A stretch of 64,000 nucleotides of DNA from Auanema rhodensis (taxonomy: Eukaryota; Nematoda; Chromadorea; Rhabditida; Rhabditidae). Made by a program: the position numbers and the translations under genes. Shown here piece after piece: positions 1-9,535 of this stretch (position 1 is the first letter of the stretch; the number at the start of each line of letters is the position of its first letter). The DNA lies in contig OZ059895.1 in assembly GCA_964057225.1 (NCBI GenBank), positions 3,162,001 to 3,226,000 on the forward strand, read 5' to 3'. The notes beneath the pieces are model-generated. The model ran no database searches and was not told where the DNA came from. It saw only the letters and a program-made list of their open reading frames with translations.

Positions 1-1208
1 CTAGTAAAACATGCCCTTCAAAGCATCAGAACATGTGATCAAATTCCAATTTTTTTGTATCTATCTTGTAAAGATAGTAATATATCATATGTTGAACACT
101 ATGTTGGAAAGATTTTCATTCAGATTTTTTAATTTTTATTCAGTTTGTTTTTTAAACTTTGATTAAGAACTTTGATTTTTGTACACCCATAAATTATACG
201 CAGCACAGGTTACCCTTAAATAATGAACTGACCGACTAATCAGACATGGATCTTTCCTAGTTCTGTTGCTTGAATGGATGTTTTCCTACGTAGGCTAGTA
301 AAACATGCCCTTCAAAGCATCAGAACATGTGATCAAATTCCAATTTTTTTGTATCTATCTTGTAAAGATAGTAATATATCATATGTTGAACACTATGTTG
401 GAAAGATTTTAATTCAGATTTTCTAACTTTTATTCAGTTTGTTTTTTCAACTTTGATTAAGAACTTTGATTTTTGTACACCCATAAATTATACGCAGCAC
501 AGGTTACCCTTAAATAATGAACTGACCGACTAATCAGACATGGATCTTTCCAAGTTCTGTTGCTTGAACGGATGTTTTCCTACGTAGGCTAGTAAAACAT
601 GCCCTTCAAAGCATCAGAACATGTGATCACATTCCAATATTTTTGTATCTATCTTGTAAAGATAGTAATATATCATATGTTGAACACTATGTTGGAAAGA
701 TTTTAATTCAGATTTTCGAACTTTTATTCTGTTTGTTTTTTAAACTTTGATTAAGAACTTTGATTTTTGTACACCCATAAGTTATACGCAGCACAGGTTA
801 CCCTTAATTAATGAACTGACCGACTAATCAGACATGGATCTTTCCAAGTTCTGTTGCTTGAACGGATGTTTTCCTACGAAGGCTAGTAAAACATGCCCTT
901 CAAAGCATCAGAACATGTGATCAAATTCCAATTTTTTTGTATCTATCTTGTAAAGATAGTAATATATCATATGTTGAACACTATGTTGGAAAGATTTTCA
1001 TTCAGATTTTTTAATTTTTATTCAGTTTGTTTTTTAAACTTTGATTAAGAACTTTGATTTTTGTACACCCATAAATTATACGCAGCACAGGTTACCCTTA
1101 AATAATGAACTGACCGACTAATCAGACATGGATCTTTCCAAGTTCTGTTGCTTGAACGGATGTTTTCCTACGTAGGCTAGTAAAACATGCCCTTCAAAGC
1201 ATCAGAAC

Positions 1209-1220
1209 ATGTGATCACAT
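1209..1220. other. 12-bp perfect palindrome inside the monomer (representative)
   Basis: 'atgtgatcacat' equals its own reverse complement. It recurs in most copies. It is broken in copies with 'gatcaaat' (class A and early C, mostly before 15 kb) and in 17 copies with 'gaccacat' (from 26 kb on, chiefly D and E). It could be a dimeric protein site or simply sequence chance; nothing else in the window decides this. Confidence 0.8.
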
Positions 1221-1236
1221 TCCAATATTTTTGTAT

Positions 1237-1253
1237 CTATCTTGTAAAGATAG
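1237..1253. other. Short hairpin, 7-bp stem and 3-nt loop (representative)
   Basis: 'ctatcttgtaaagatag' folds as a 7-bp stem, ctatctt/aagatag, around a gta loop. It lies just upstream of the 85-bp deletion point and is kept in both short forms. The 'gtgaag' change of late C2 copies falls in the loop and leaves the stem intact. 'gataat' (class E) removes the outer pair, and 'tctttc' (many A and C copies) mismatches the stem. No following T tract makes it look like a terminator. Confidence 0.75.
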
Positions 1254-1330
1254 TAATATATCATATGTTGAACACTATGTTGGAAAAATTTTAATTCAGA
1301 TTTTCTAACTTTTATTCAGTTTGTTTTTTA

Positions 1331-1352
1331 AACTTTGATTAAGAACTTTGAT
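1331..1352 (+). repeat. 9-bp direct repeat, unit spacing 13 bp (representative)
   Basis: 'aactttgat' occurs twice, at 1331-1339 and 1344-1352, separated by 'taag'. The pair is present in most full-length copies. Loss of one unit plus the spacer gives the 13-bp contraction seen at 10334-10614. The downstream unit is the right edge of the 85-bp deletion that made all short copies. Class F has the second unit mutated to 'aaccttgtt'. Confidence 0.9.
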
Positions 1353-1460
1353 TTTTGTACACCCATAAATTATACGCAGCACAGGTTACCCTTAAATAAT
1401 GAACTGACCGACTAATCAGACATGGATCTTTCCTAGTTCTGTTGCTTGAATGGATGTTTT

Positions 1461-1470
1461 CCTACGTAGG
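1461..1470. other. 10-bp palindrome at the monomer boundary (representative)
   Basis: 'cctacgtagg' is a perfect palindrome containing one CpG. Many copies carry 'cctacgaagg' instead, which destroys it, and two carry 'cctaggaagg' (about 17454 and 19050). One copy has 'cctacatagg', a CpG transition at 55320. The intact and broken forms are tied to particular monomer classes and positions in the higher-order repeat. Confidence 0.85.
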
Positions 1471-1764
1471 CTAGTAAAACATGCCCTTCAAAGCATCAGA
1501 ACATGTGATCAAATTCCAATTTTTTTGTATCTATCTTGTAAAGATAGTAATATATCATATGTTGAACACTATGTTGGAAAGATTTTAATTCAGATTTTCG
1601 AACTTTTATTCTGTTTGTTTTTTAAACTTTGATTAAGAACTTTGATTTTTGTACACCCATAAGTTATACGCAGCACAGGTTACCCTTAATTAATGAACTG
1701 ACCGACTAATCAGACATGGATCTTTCCAAGTTCTGTTGCTTGAACGGATGTTTTCCTACGAAGG
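1471..1764 (+). repeat. Reference monomer, class C (294 bp)
   Basis: Class C is marked by 'tcgaac' where B has 'tctaac'; this removes an in-frame stop and allows a chance 60-codon ORF when the preceding copy ends 'gaatgg'. I count 30 C copies across the window. Early ones have 'gatcaaat'; those following a short copy have 'gatcacat' and 'gtatctttc'. From about 32 kb almost every C sits immediately after an S210 and marks the start of a higher-order unit. Confidence 0.93.
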
Positions 1765-2059
1765 CTAGTAAAACATGCCCTTCAAAGCATCAGAACATGT
1801 GATCAAATTCCAATTTTTTTGTATCTATCTTGTAAAGATAGTAATATATCATATGTTGAACACTATGTTGGAAAGATTTTAATTCAGATTTTTTCAACTT
1901 TCACTCAGTTTGTTTTCTAAACTTTGATTAAGAACTTTGATTTTTGTACACCCATAAATTATACGCAGCACAGGTTACCCTTAAATAATGAACTGACCGA
2001 CTAATCAGACATGGATCTTTCCTAGTTCTGTTGCTTGAATGGATGTTTTCCTACGTAGG
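1765..2059 (+). repeat. Isolated class D monomer (295 bp)
   Basis: This is the only 295-bp copy in the first 26 kb. Its middle reads 'ttttttcaactttcactcag' and then 'gttttctaaac', the arm otherwise seen only in D, E and F copies after 26 kb. Its head ('gatcaaat', T7) and its tail match its class A neighbours. It is either an old survivor of the lineage that later expanded or a patch of gene conversion. Confidence 0.92.
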
Positions 2060-2353
2060 CTAGTAAAACATGCCCTTCAAAGCATCAGAACATGTGATCA
2101 AATTCCAATTTTTTTGTATCTATCTTGTAAAGATAGTAATATATCATATGTTGAACACTATGTTGGAAAGATTTTCATTCAGATTTTTTAATTTTTATTC
2201 AGTTTGTTTTTTAAACTTTGATTAAGAACTTTGATTTTTGTACACCCATAAATTATACGCAGCACAGGTTACCCTTAAATAATGAACTGACCGACTAATC
2301 AGACATGGATCTTTCCAAGTTCTGTTGCTTGAACGGATGTTTTCCTACGTAGG
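2060..2353 (+). repeat. Reference monomer, class A (294 bp)
   Basis: Class A is marked by 'ttcattcag' followed by T6 and 'aattttt' in the middle of the monomer, where B has 'ttaattcag' and 'tctaac'. Most early A copies also have 'gatcaaat', which breaks the 12-bp palindrome. I count 24 A copies, 19 of them before 9 kb. The last starts at 21871 and none follows, so the class is confined to the left third of the window. A copies that directly follow a short monomer (5798, 6596, 11035, 13807, 16579, 18175, 21871) carry 'gatcacat' and 'gtatctttc' instead. Confidence 0.93.
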
Positions 2354-4705
2354 CTAGTAAAACATGCCCTTCAAAGCATCAGAACATGTGATCAAATTCC
2401 AATTTTTTTGTATCTATCTTGTAAAGATAGTAATATATCATATGTTGAACACTATGTTGGAAAGATTTTCATTCAGATTTTTTAATTTTTATTCAGTTTG
2501 TTTTTTAAACTTTGATTAAGAACTTTGATTTTTGTACACCCATAAATTATACGCAGCACAGGTTACCCTTAAATAATGAACTGACCGACTAATCAGACAT
2601 GGATCTTTCCTAGTTCTGTTGCTTGAATGGATGTTTTCCTACGTAGGCTAGTAAAACATGCCCTTCAAAGCATCAGAACATGTGATCAAATTCCAATTTT
2701 TTTGTATCTATCTTGTAAAGATAGTAATATATCATATGTTGAACACTATGTTGGAAAGATTTTCATTCAGATTTTTTAATTTTTATTCAGTTTGTTTTTT
2801 AAACTTTGATTAAGAACTTTGATTTTTGTACACCCATAAATTATACGCAGCACAGGTTACCCTTAAATAATGAACTGACCGACTAATCAGACATGGATCT
2901 TTCCAAGTTCTGTTGCTTGAACGGATGTTTTCCTACGTAGGCTAGTAAAACATGCCCTTCAAAGCATCAGAACATGTGATCAAATTCCAATTTTTTTGTA
3001 TCTATCTTGTAAAAATAGTAATATATCATATGTTGAACACTATGTTGGAAAGATTTTCATTCAGATTTTTTAATTTTTATTTAGTTTGTTTTTTAAACTT
3101 TGATTAAGAACTTTGATTTTTGTACCCCCATAAATTATACGCAGCACAGGTTACCCTTAAATAATGAACTGACCGACTAATCAGACATGGATCTTTCCTA
3201 GTTCTGTTGCTTGAATGGATGTTTTCCTACGTAGGCTAGTAAAACATGCCCTTCAAAGCATCAGAACATGTGATCAAATTCCAATTTTTTTGTATCTATC
3301 TTGTAAAGATAGTAATATATCATATGTTGAACACTATGTTGGAAAGATTTTCATTCAGATTTTTTAATTTTTATTCAGTTTGTTTTTTAAACTTTGATTA
3401 AGAACTTTGATTTTTGTACACCCATAAATTATACGCAGCACAGGTTACCCTTAATTAATGAACTGACCGACTAATCAGACATGGATCTTTCCAAGTTCTG
3501 TTGCTTGAACGGATGTTTTCCTACGAAGGCTAGTAAAACATGCCCTTCAAAGCATCAGAACATGTGATCAAATTCCAATTTTTTTGTATCTATCTTGTAA
3601 AGATAGTAATATATCATATGTTGAACACTATGTTGGAAAGATTTTCATTCAGATTTTTTAATTTTTATTCTGTTTGTTTTTTAAACTTTGATTAAGAACT
3701 TTGATTTTTGTACACCCCTAAGTTATACGCAGCACAGGTTACCCTTAATTAATGAACTGACCGACTAATCAGACATGAATCTTTCCAAGTTCTGTTGCTT
3801 GAACGGATGTTTTCCTACGAAGGCTAGTAAAACATGCCCTTCAAAGCATCAGAACATGTGATCAAATTCCAATTTTTTTGTATCTATCTTGTAAAGATAG
3901 TAATATATCATATGTTGAACACTATGTTGGAAAGATTTTCATTCAGATTTTTTAATTTTTATTCAGTTTGTTTTTTAAACTTTGATTAAGAACTTTGATT
4001 TTTGTACACCCATAAATTATACGCAGCACAGGTTACCCTTAAATAATGAACTGACCGACTAATCAGACATGGATCTTTCCTAGTTCTGTTGCTTGAATGG
4101 ATGTTTTCCTACGTAGGCTAGTAAAACATGCCCTTCAAAGCATCAGAACATGTGATCAAATTCCAATTTTTTTGTATCTATCTTGTAAAGATAGTAATAT
4201 ATCATATGTTGAACACTATGTTGGAAAGATTTTCATTCAGATTTTTTAATTTTTATTCAGTTTGTTTTTTAAACTTTGATTAAGAACTTTGATTTTTGTA
4301 CACCCATAAATTATACGCAGCACAGGTTACCCTTAAATAATGAACTGACCGACTAATCAGACATGGATCTTTCCTAGTTCTGTTGCTTGAATGGATGTTT
4401 TCCTACGTAGGCTAGTAAAACATGCCCTTCAAAGCATCAGAACATGTGATCAAATTCCAATTTTTTTGTATCTATCTTGTAAAGATAGTAATATATCATA
4501 TGTTGAACACTATGTTGGAAAGATTTTCATTCAGATTTTTTAATTTTTATTCAGTTTGTTTTTTAAACTTTGATTAAGAACTTTGATTTTTGTACACCCA
4601 TAAATTATACGCAGCACAGGTTACCCTTAAATAATGAACTGACCGACTAATCAGACATGGATCTTTCCTAGTTCTGTTGCTTGAATGGATGTTTTCCTAC
4701 GTAGG
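2060..4705 (+). repeat. Run of nine consecutive class A monomers
   Basis: Starts are 2060, 2354, 2648, 2942, 3236, 3530, 3824, 4118 and 4412, all exactly 294 bp. This is the longest uninterrupted run of one class in the window. Tails alternate between 'cctag/gaatgg' and 'ccaag/gaacgg' types. Private changes include 'gtaaaaata', 'tttagtttg' and 'gtaccccca' in the 2942 copy, and 'attctg', 'cacccctaag' and 'catgaatc' in the 3530 copy. Confidence 0.93.
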
Positions 4706-5587
4706 CTAGTAAAACATGCCCTTCAAAGCATCAGAACATGTGATCACATTCCAATATTTTTGTATCTATCTTGTAAAGATAGTAATATATCATATGTTGA
4801 ACACTATGTTGGAAAGATTTTAATTCAGATTTTCTAACTTTTATTCAGTTTGTTTTTTAAACTTTGATTAAGAACTTTGATTTTTGTACACCCATAAATT
4901 ATACGCAGCACAGGTTACCCTTAAATAATGAACTGACCGACTAATCAGACATGGATCTTTCCAAGTTCTGTTGCTTGAACGGATGTTTTCCTACGTAGGC
5001 TAGTAAAACATGCCCTTCAAAGCATCAGAACATGTGATCACATTCCAATATTTTTGTATCTATCTTGTAAAGATAGTAATATATCATATGTTGAACACTA
5101 TGTTGGAAAGATTTTAATTCAGATTTTCTAACTTTTATTCAGTTTGTTTTTTAAACTTTGATTAAGAACTTTGATTTTTGTACACCCATAAATTATACGC
5201 AGCACAGGTTACCCTTAATTAATGAACTGACCGACTAATCAGACATGGATCTTTCCAAGTTCTGTTGCTTGAACGGATGTTTTCCTACGAAGGCTAGTAA
5301 AACATGCCCTTCAAAGCATCAGAACATGTGATCACATTCCAATATTTTTGTATCTATCTTGTAAAGATAGTAATATATCATATGTTGAACACTATGTTGG
5401 AAAGATTTTAATTCAGATTTTCTAACTTTTATTCAGTTTGTTTTTTAAACTTCGATTAAGAACTTTGATTTTTGTACACCCATAAATTATACGCAGCACA
5501 GGTTACCCTTAAATATTGAACTGACCGACTAATCAGACATGGATCTTTCCTAGTTCTGTTGCTTGAATGGATGTTTTCCTACGTAGG
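4706..5587 (+). repeat. Three consecutive class B monomers
   Basis: Starts are 4706, 5000 and 5294, each 294 bp with 'caatattttt' and 'tctaac'. The third carries 'aacttcgat' and 'taaatattg', which reappear together in the A copy at 6092. That links this edge to the 798-bp repeat that follows. Confidence 0.9.
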
Positions 5588-5797
5588 CTAGTAAAACATG
5601 CCCTTCAAAGCATCAGAACATGTGATCACATTCCAATTTTTTTGAAATCTATCTTGTAAAGATAGTAATAAACTTTGATTTTTGTACACCCATAAATTAT
5701 ACGCAGCACAGGTTACCCTTAAATAATGAACTGACCGACTAATCAGACATGGATCTTTCCTAGTTCTGTTGCTTGAATGGATGTTTTCCTACGTAGG
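5588..5797 (+). repeat. First short monomer, class S210
   Basis: This is the first of 40 copies of 210 bp. Relative to a 294-bp copy it gains one base ('gaaatct' for 'gtatct') and lacks 85 bp, corresponding to monomer positions 83-167. The junction is 5670/5671, 'gtaata' joined to 'aactttg'. The lost piece contains 'catatg', the region that separates classes A to F, and the first unit of the 9-bp direct repeat. All S210 copies share this junction, so one founding deletion is the simplest reading. Confidence 0.95.
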
Positions 5798-7183
5798 CTA
5801 GTAAAACATGCCCTTCAAAGCATCAGAACATGTGATCACATTCCAATTTTTTTGTATCTTTCTTGTAAAGATAGTAATATATCATATGTTGAACACTATG
5901 TTGGAAAGATTTTCATTCAGATTTTTTAATTTTTATTCAGTTTGTTTTTTAAACTTTGATTAAGAACTTTGATTTTTGTACACCCATAAATTATACGCAG
6001 CACAGGTTACCCTTAATTAATGAACTGACCGACTAATCAGACATGGATCTTTCCAAGTTCTGTTGCTTGAACGGATGTTTTCCTACGAAGGCTAGTAAAA
6101 CATGCCCTTCAAAGCATCAGAACATGTGATCAAATTCCAATTTTTTTGTATCTATCTTGTAAAGATAGTAATATATCATATGTTGAACACTATGTTGGAA
6201 AGATTTTCATTCAGATTTTTTAATTTTTATTCAGTTTGTTTTTTAAACTTCGATTAAGAACTTTGATTTTTGTACACCCATAAATTATACGCAGCACAGG
6301 TTACCCTTAAATATTGAACTGACCGACTAATCAGACATGGATCTTTCCTAGTTCTGTTGCTTGAATGGATGTTTTCCTACGTAGGCTAGTAAAACATGCC
6401 CTTCAAAGCATCAGAACATGTGATCACATTCCAATTTTTTTGAAATCTATCTTGTAAAGATAGTAATAAACTTTGATTTTTGTACACCCATAAATTATAC
6501 GCAGCACAGGTTACCCTTAAATAATGAACTGACCGACTAATCAGACATGGATCTTTCCTAGTTCTGTTGCTTGAATGGATGTTTTCCTACGTAGGCTAGT
6601 AAAACATGCCCTTCAAAGCATCAGAACATGTGATCACATTCCAATTTTTTTGTATCTTTCTTGTAAAGATAGTAATATATCATATGTTGAACACTATGTT
6701 GGAAAGATTTTCATTCAGATTTTTTAATTTTTATTCAGTTTGTTTTTTAAACTTTGATTAAGAACTTTGATTTTTGTACACCCATAAATTATACGCAGCA
6801 CAGGTTACCCTTAATTAATGAACTGACCGACTAATCAGACATGGATCTTTCCAAGTTCTGTTGCTTGAACGGATGTTTTCCTACGAAGGCTAGTAAAACA
6901 TGCCCTTCAAAGCATCAGAACATGTGATCAAATTCCAATTTTTTTGTATCTATCTTGTAAAGATAGTAATATATCATATGTTGAACACTATGTTGGAAAG
7001 ATTTTCATTCAGATTTTTTAATTTTTATTCTGTTTGTTTTTTAAACTTTGATTAAGAACTTTGATTTTTGTACACCCATAAGTTATACGCAGCACAGGTT
7101 ACCCTTAATTAATGAACTGACCGACTAATCAGACATGGATCTTTCCAAGTTCTGTTGCTTGAACGGATGTTTTCCTACGAAGG
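5588..7183 (+). repeat. Two copies of a 798-bp S210-A-A unit
   Basis: Units are 5588-6385 (starts 5588 S210, 5798 A, 6092 A) and 6386-7183 (6386 S210, 6596 A, 6890 A). In both, the A after the short copy has 'gatcacat' and 'gtatctttc'. The final A copies differ: 6092 has 'aacttcgat' and 'aaatattg', while 6890 has 'attctg' and 'cataagtt'. Those first two marks also occur in the B copy at 5294, which suggests a crossover inside the 6092 copy. Confidence 0.88.
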
Positions 7184-9535
7184 CTAGTAAAACATGCCCT
7201 TCAAAGCATCAGAACATGTGATCAAATTCCAATTTTTTTGTATCTATCTTGTAAAGATAGTAATATATCATATGTTGAACACTATGTTGGAAAGATTTTC
7301 ATTCAGATTTTTTAATTTTTATTCAGTTTGTTTTTTAAACTTTGATTAAGAACTTTGATTTCTGTACACCCATAAATTATACGCAGCACAGGTTACCCTT
7401 AAATAATGAACTGACCGACTAATCAGACATGGATCTTTCCTAGTTCTGTTGCTTGAATGGATGTTTTCCTACGTAGGCTAGTAAAACATGCCCTTCAAAG
7501 CATCAGAACATGTGATCAAATTCCAATTTTTTTGTATCTATCTTGTAAAGATAGTAATATATCATATGTTGAACACTATGTTGGAAAGATTTTCATTCAG
7601 ATTTTTTAATTTTTATTCAGTTTGTTTTTTAAACTTTGATTAAGAACTTTGATTTTTGTACACCCATAAATTATACGCAGCACAGGTTACCCTTAAATAA
7701 TGAACTGACCGACTAATCAGACATGGATCTTTCCTAGTTCTGTTGCTTGAATGGATGTTTTCCTACGTAGGCTAGTAAAACATGCCCTTCAAAGCATCAG
7801 AACATGTGATCACATTCCAATATTTTTGTATCTATCTTGTAAAGATAGTAATATATCATATGTTGAACACTATGTTGGAAAGATTTTAATTCAGATTTTC
7901 TAACTTTTATTCAGTTTGTTTTTTAAACTTTGATTAAGAACTTTGATTTTTGTACACCCATAAATTATACGCAGCACAGGTTACCCTTAAATAATGAACT
8001 GACCAACTAATCAGACATGGATCTTTCCTAGTTCTGTTGCTTGAATGGATGTTTTCCTACGTAGGCTAGTAAAACATGCCCTTCAAAGCATCAGAACATG
8101 TGATCAAATTCCAATTTTTTTGTATCTATCTTGTAAAGATAGTAATATATCATATGTTGAACACTATGTTGGAAAGATTTTAATTCAGATTTTCGAACTT
8201 TTATTCTGTTTGTTTTTTAAACTTTGATTAAGAACTTTGATTTTTGTACACCCATGAGTTATACGCAGCACAGGTTACCCTTAATTAATGAACTGACCGA
8301 CTAATCAGACATGGATCTTTCCAAGTTCTGTTGCTTGAACGGATGTTTTCCTACGAAGGCTAGTAAAACATGCCCTTCAAAGCATCAGAACATGTGATCA
8401 AATTCCAATTTTTTTGTATCTATCTTGTAAAGATAGTAATATATCATATGTTGAACACTATGTTGGAAAGATTTTCATTCAGATTTTTTAATTTTTATTC
8501 AGTTTGTTTTTTAAACTTTGATTAAGAACTTTGATTTTTGTACACCCATAAATTATACGCAGCACAGGTTACCCTTAAATAATGAACTGACCGACTAATC
8601 AGACATGGATCTTTCCTAGTTCTGTTGCTTGAATGGATGTTTTCCTACGTAGGCTAGTAAAACATGCCCTTCAAAGCATCAGAACATGTGATCAAATTCC
8701 AATTTTTTTGTATCTATCTTGTAAAGATAGTAATATATCATATGTTGAACACTATGTTGGAAAGATTTTCATTCAGATTTTTTAATTTTTATTCAGTTTG
8801 TTTTTTAAACTTTGATTAAGAACTTTGATTTTTGTACACCCATAAATTATACGCAGCACAGGTTACCCTTAAATAATGAACTGACCGACTAATCAGACAT
8901 GGATCTTTCCAAGTTCTGTTGCTTGAACGGATGTTTTCCTACGTAGGCTAGTAAAACATGCCCTTCAAAGCATCAGAACATGTGATCACATTCCAATATT
9001 TTTGTATCTATCTTGTAAAGATAGTAATATATCATATGTTGAACACTATGTTGGAAAGATTTTAATTCAGATTTTCTAACTTTTATTCAGTTTGTTTTTT
9101 AAACTTTGATTAAGAACTTTGATTTTTGTACACCCATAAATTATACGCAGCACAGGTTACCCTTGAATAATGAACTGACCAACTAATCAGACATGGATCT
9201 TTCCTAGTTCTGTTGCTTGAATGGATGTTTTCCTACGTAGGCTAGTAAAACATGCCCTTCAAAGCATCAGAACATGTGATCAAATTCCAATTTTTTTGTA
9301 TCTATCTTGTAAAGATAGTAATATATCATATGTTGAACACTATGTTGGAAAGATTTTAATTCAGATTTTCGAACTTTTATTCAGTTTGTTTTTTAAACTT
9401 TGATTAAGAACTTTGATTTTTGTACACCCATAAATTATACGCAGCACAGGTTACCCTTAATTAATGAACTGACCGACTAATCAGACATGGATCTTTCCAA
9501 GTTCTGTTGCTTGAACGGATGTTTTCCTACGAAGG
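7184..9535 (+). repeat. Two copies of a 1176-bp A-A-B-C unit
   Basis: Units are 7184-8359 (A 7184, A 7478, B 7772, C 8066) and 8360-9535 (A 8360, A 8654, B 8948, C 9242). Both B copies have the 'gaccaac' change. They differ in the second B ('cccttgaat') and in C ('attctg' and 'catgagtt' only in the first). A single B copy, 9536-9829, follows, with 'gttaaacac' and 'aacttcgat'. Confidence 0.88.

Larger units (their letters stand above)
1177..1470 (+). repeat. Reference full-length monomer, class B (294 bp)
   Basis: Class B is the commonest full-length class and serves as the coordinate reference for the other entries. Landmarks in monomer coordinates: a 12-bp palindrome at 33-44, an A/T tract at about 48-56, a 7-bp-stem hairpin at 61-77, 'catatg' at 86-91, a T6 run ending 'taaac' at about 148-157, a 9-bp direct repeat at 155-163 and 168-176, 'ggttacc' near 208-214, and a 10-bp palindrome at 285-294. 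Class marks are 'caatattttt' and 'tctaac'. G+C is 92 of 294. I see no internal half-repeat, even though 294 is 2 x 147. This copy has one private change ('ggaaaaatt' for 'ggaaagatt'). Confidence 0.95.
1..1764 (+). repeat. A-B-C trimer in two copies (882 bp each)
   Basis: Monomers start at 1 (A), 295 (B7-like), 589 (C), 883 (A), 1177 (B) and 1471 (C), giving two 882-bp trimers. The copies are imperfect: the first B has 'gatcaaat' and an unusual 'gttttttcaac', and the first C has 'caatattttt' where the second has T7. The isolated D copy follows at 1765. Confidence 0.8.

Noticed and set aside
1237-1253. Intrinsic transcription terminator
   Set aside because: The hairpin is short and AT-rich with no following T tract, and there is no gene upstream for it to end.
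1177-1470. A 147-bp dimeric substructure in the 294-bp monomer
   Set aside because: Comparing the two halves by eye shows no alignable similarity beyond short T-rich words.
1450-1632. A 60-residue ORF beginning M-D-V-F-L, repeated in 41 copies, as a protein-coding gene family
   Set aside because: It exists only in copies that happen to lack the class-specific stop and have an upstream ATG. Most monomers destroy it, variation inside it is mainly amino-acid-changing, and no promoter or family signature is visible.
5588-5797. Short monomer as a separate, unrelated satellite or an inserted element
   Set aside because: Outside the 85-bp gap it is base for base the same monomer, with no target-site duplication or terminal repeats.
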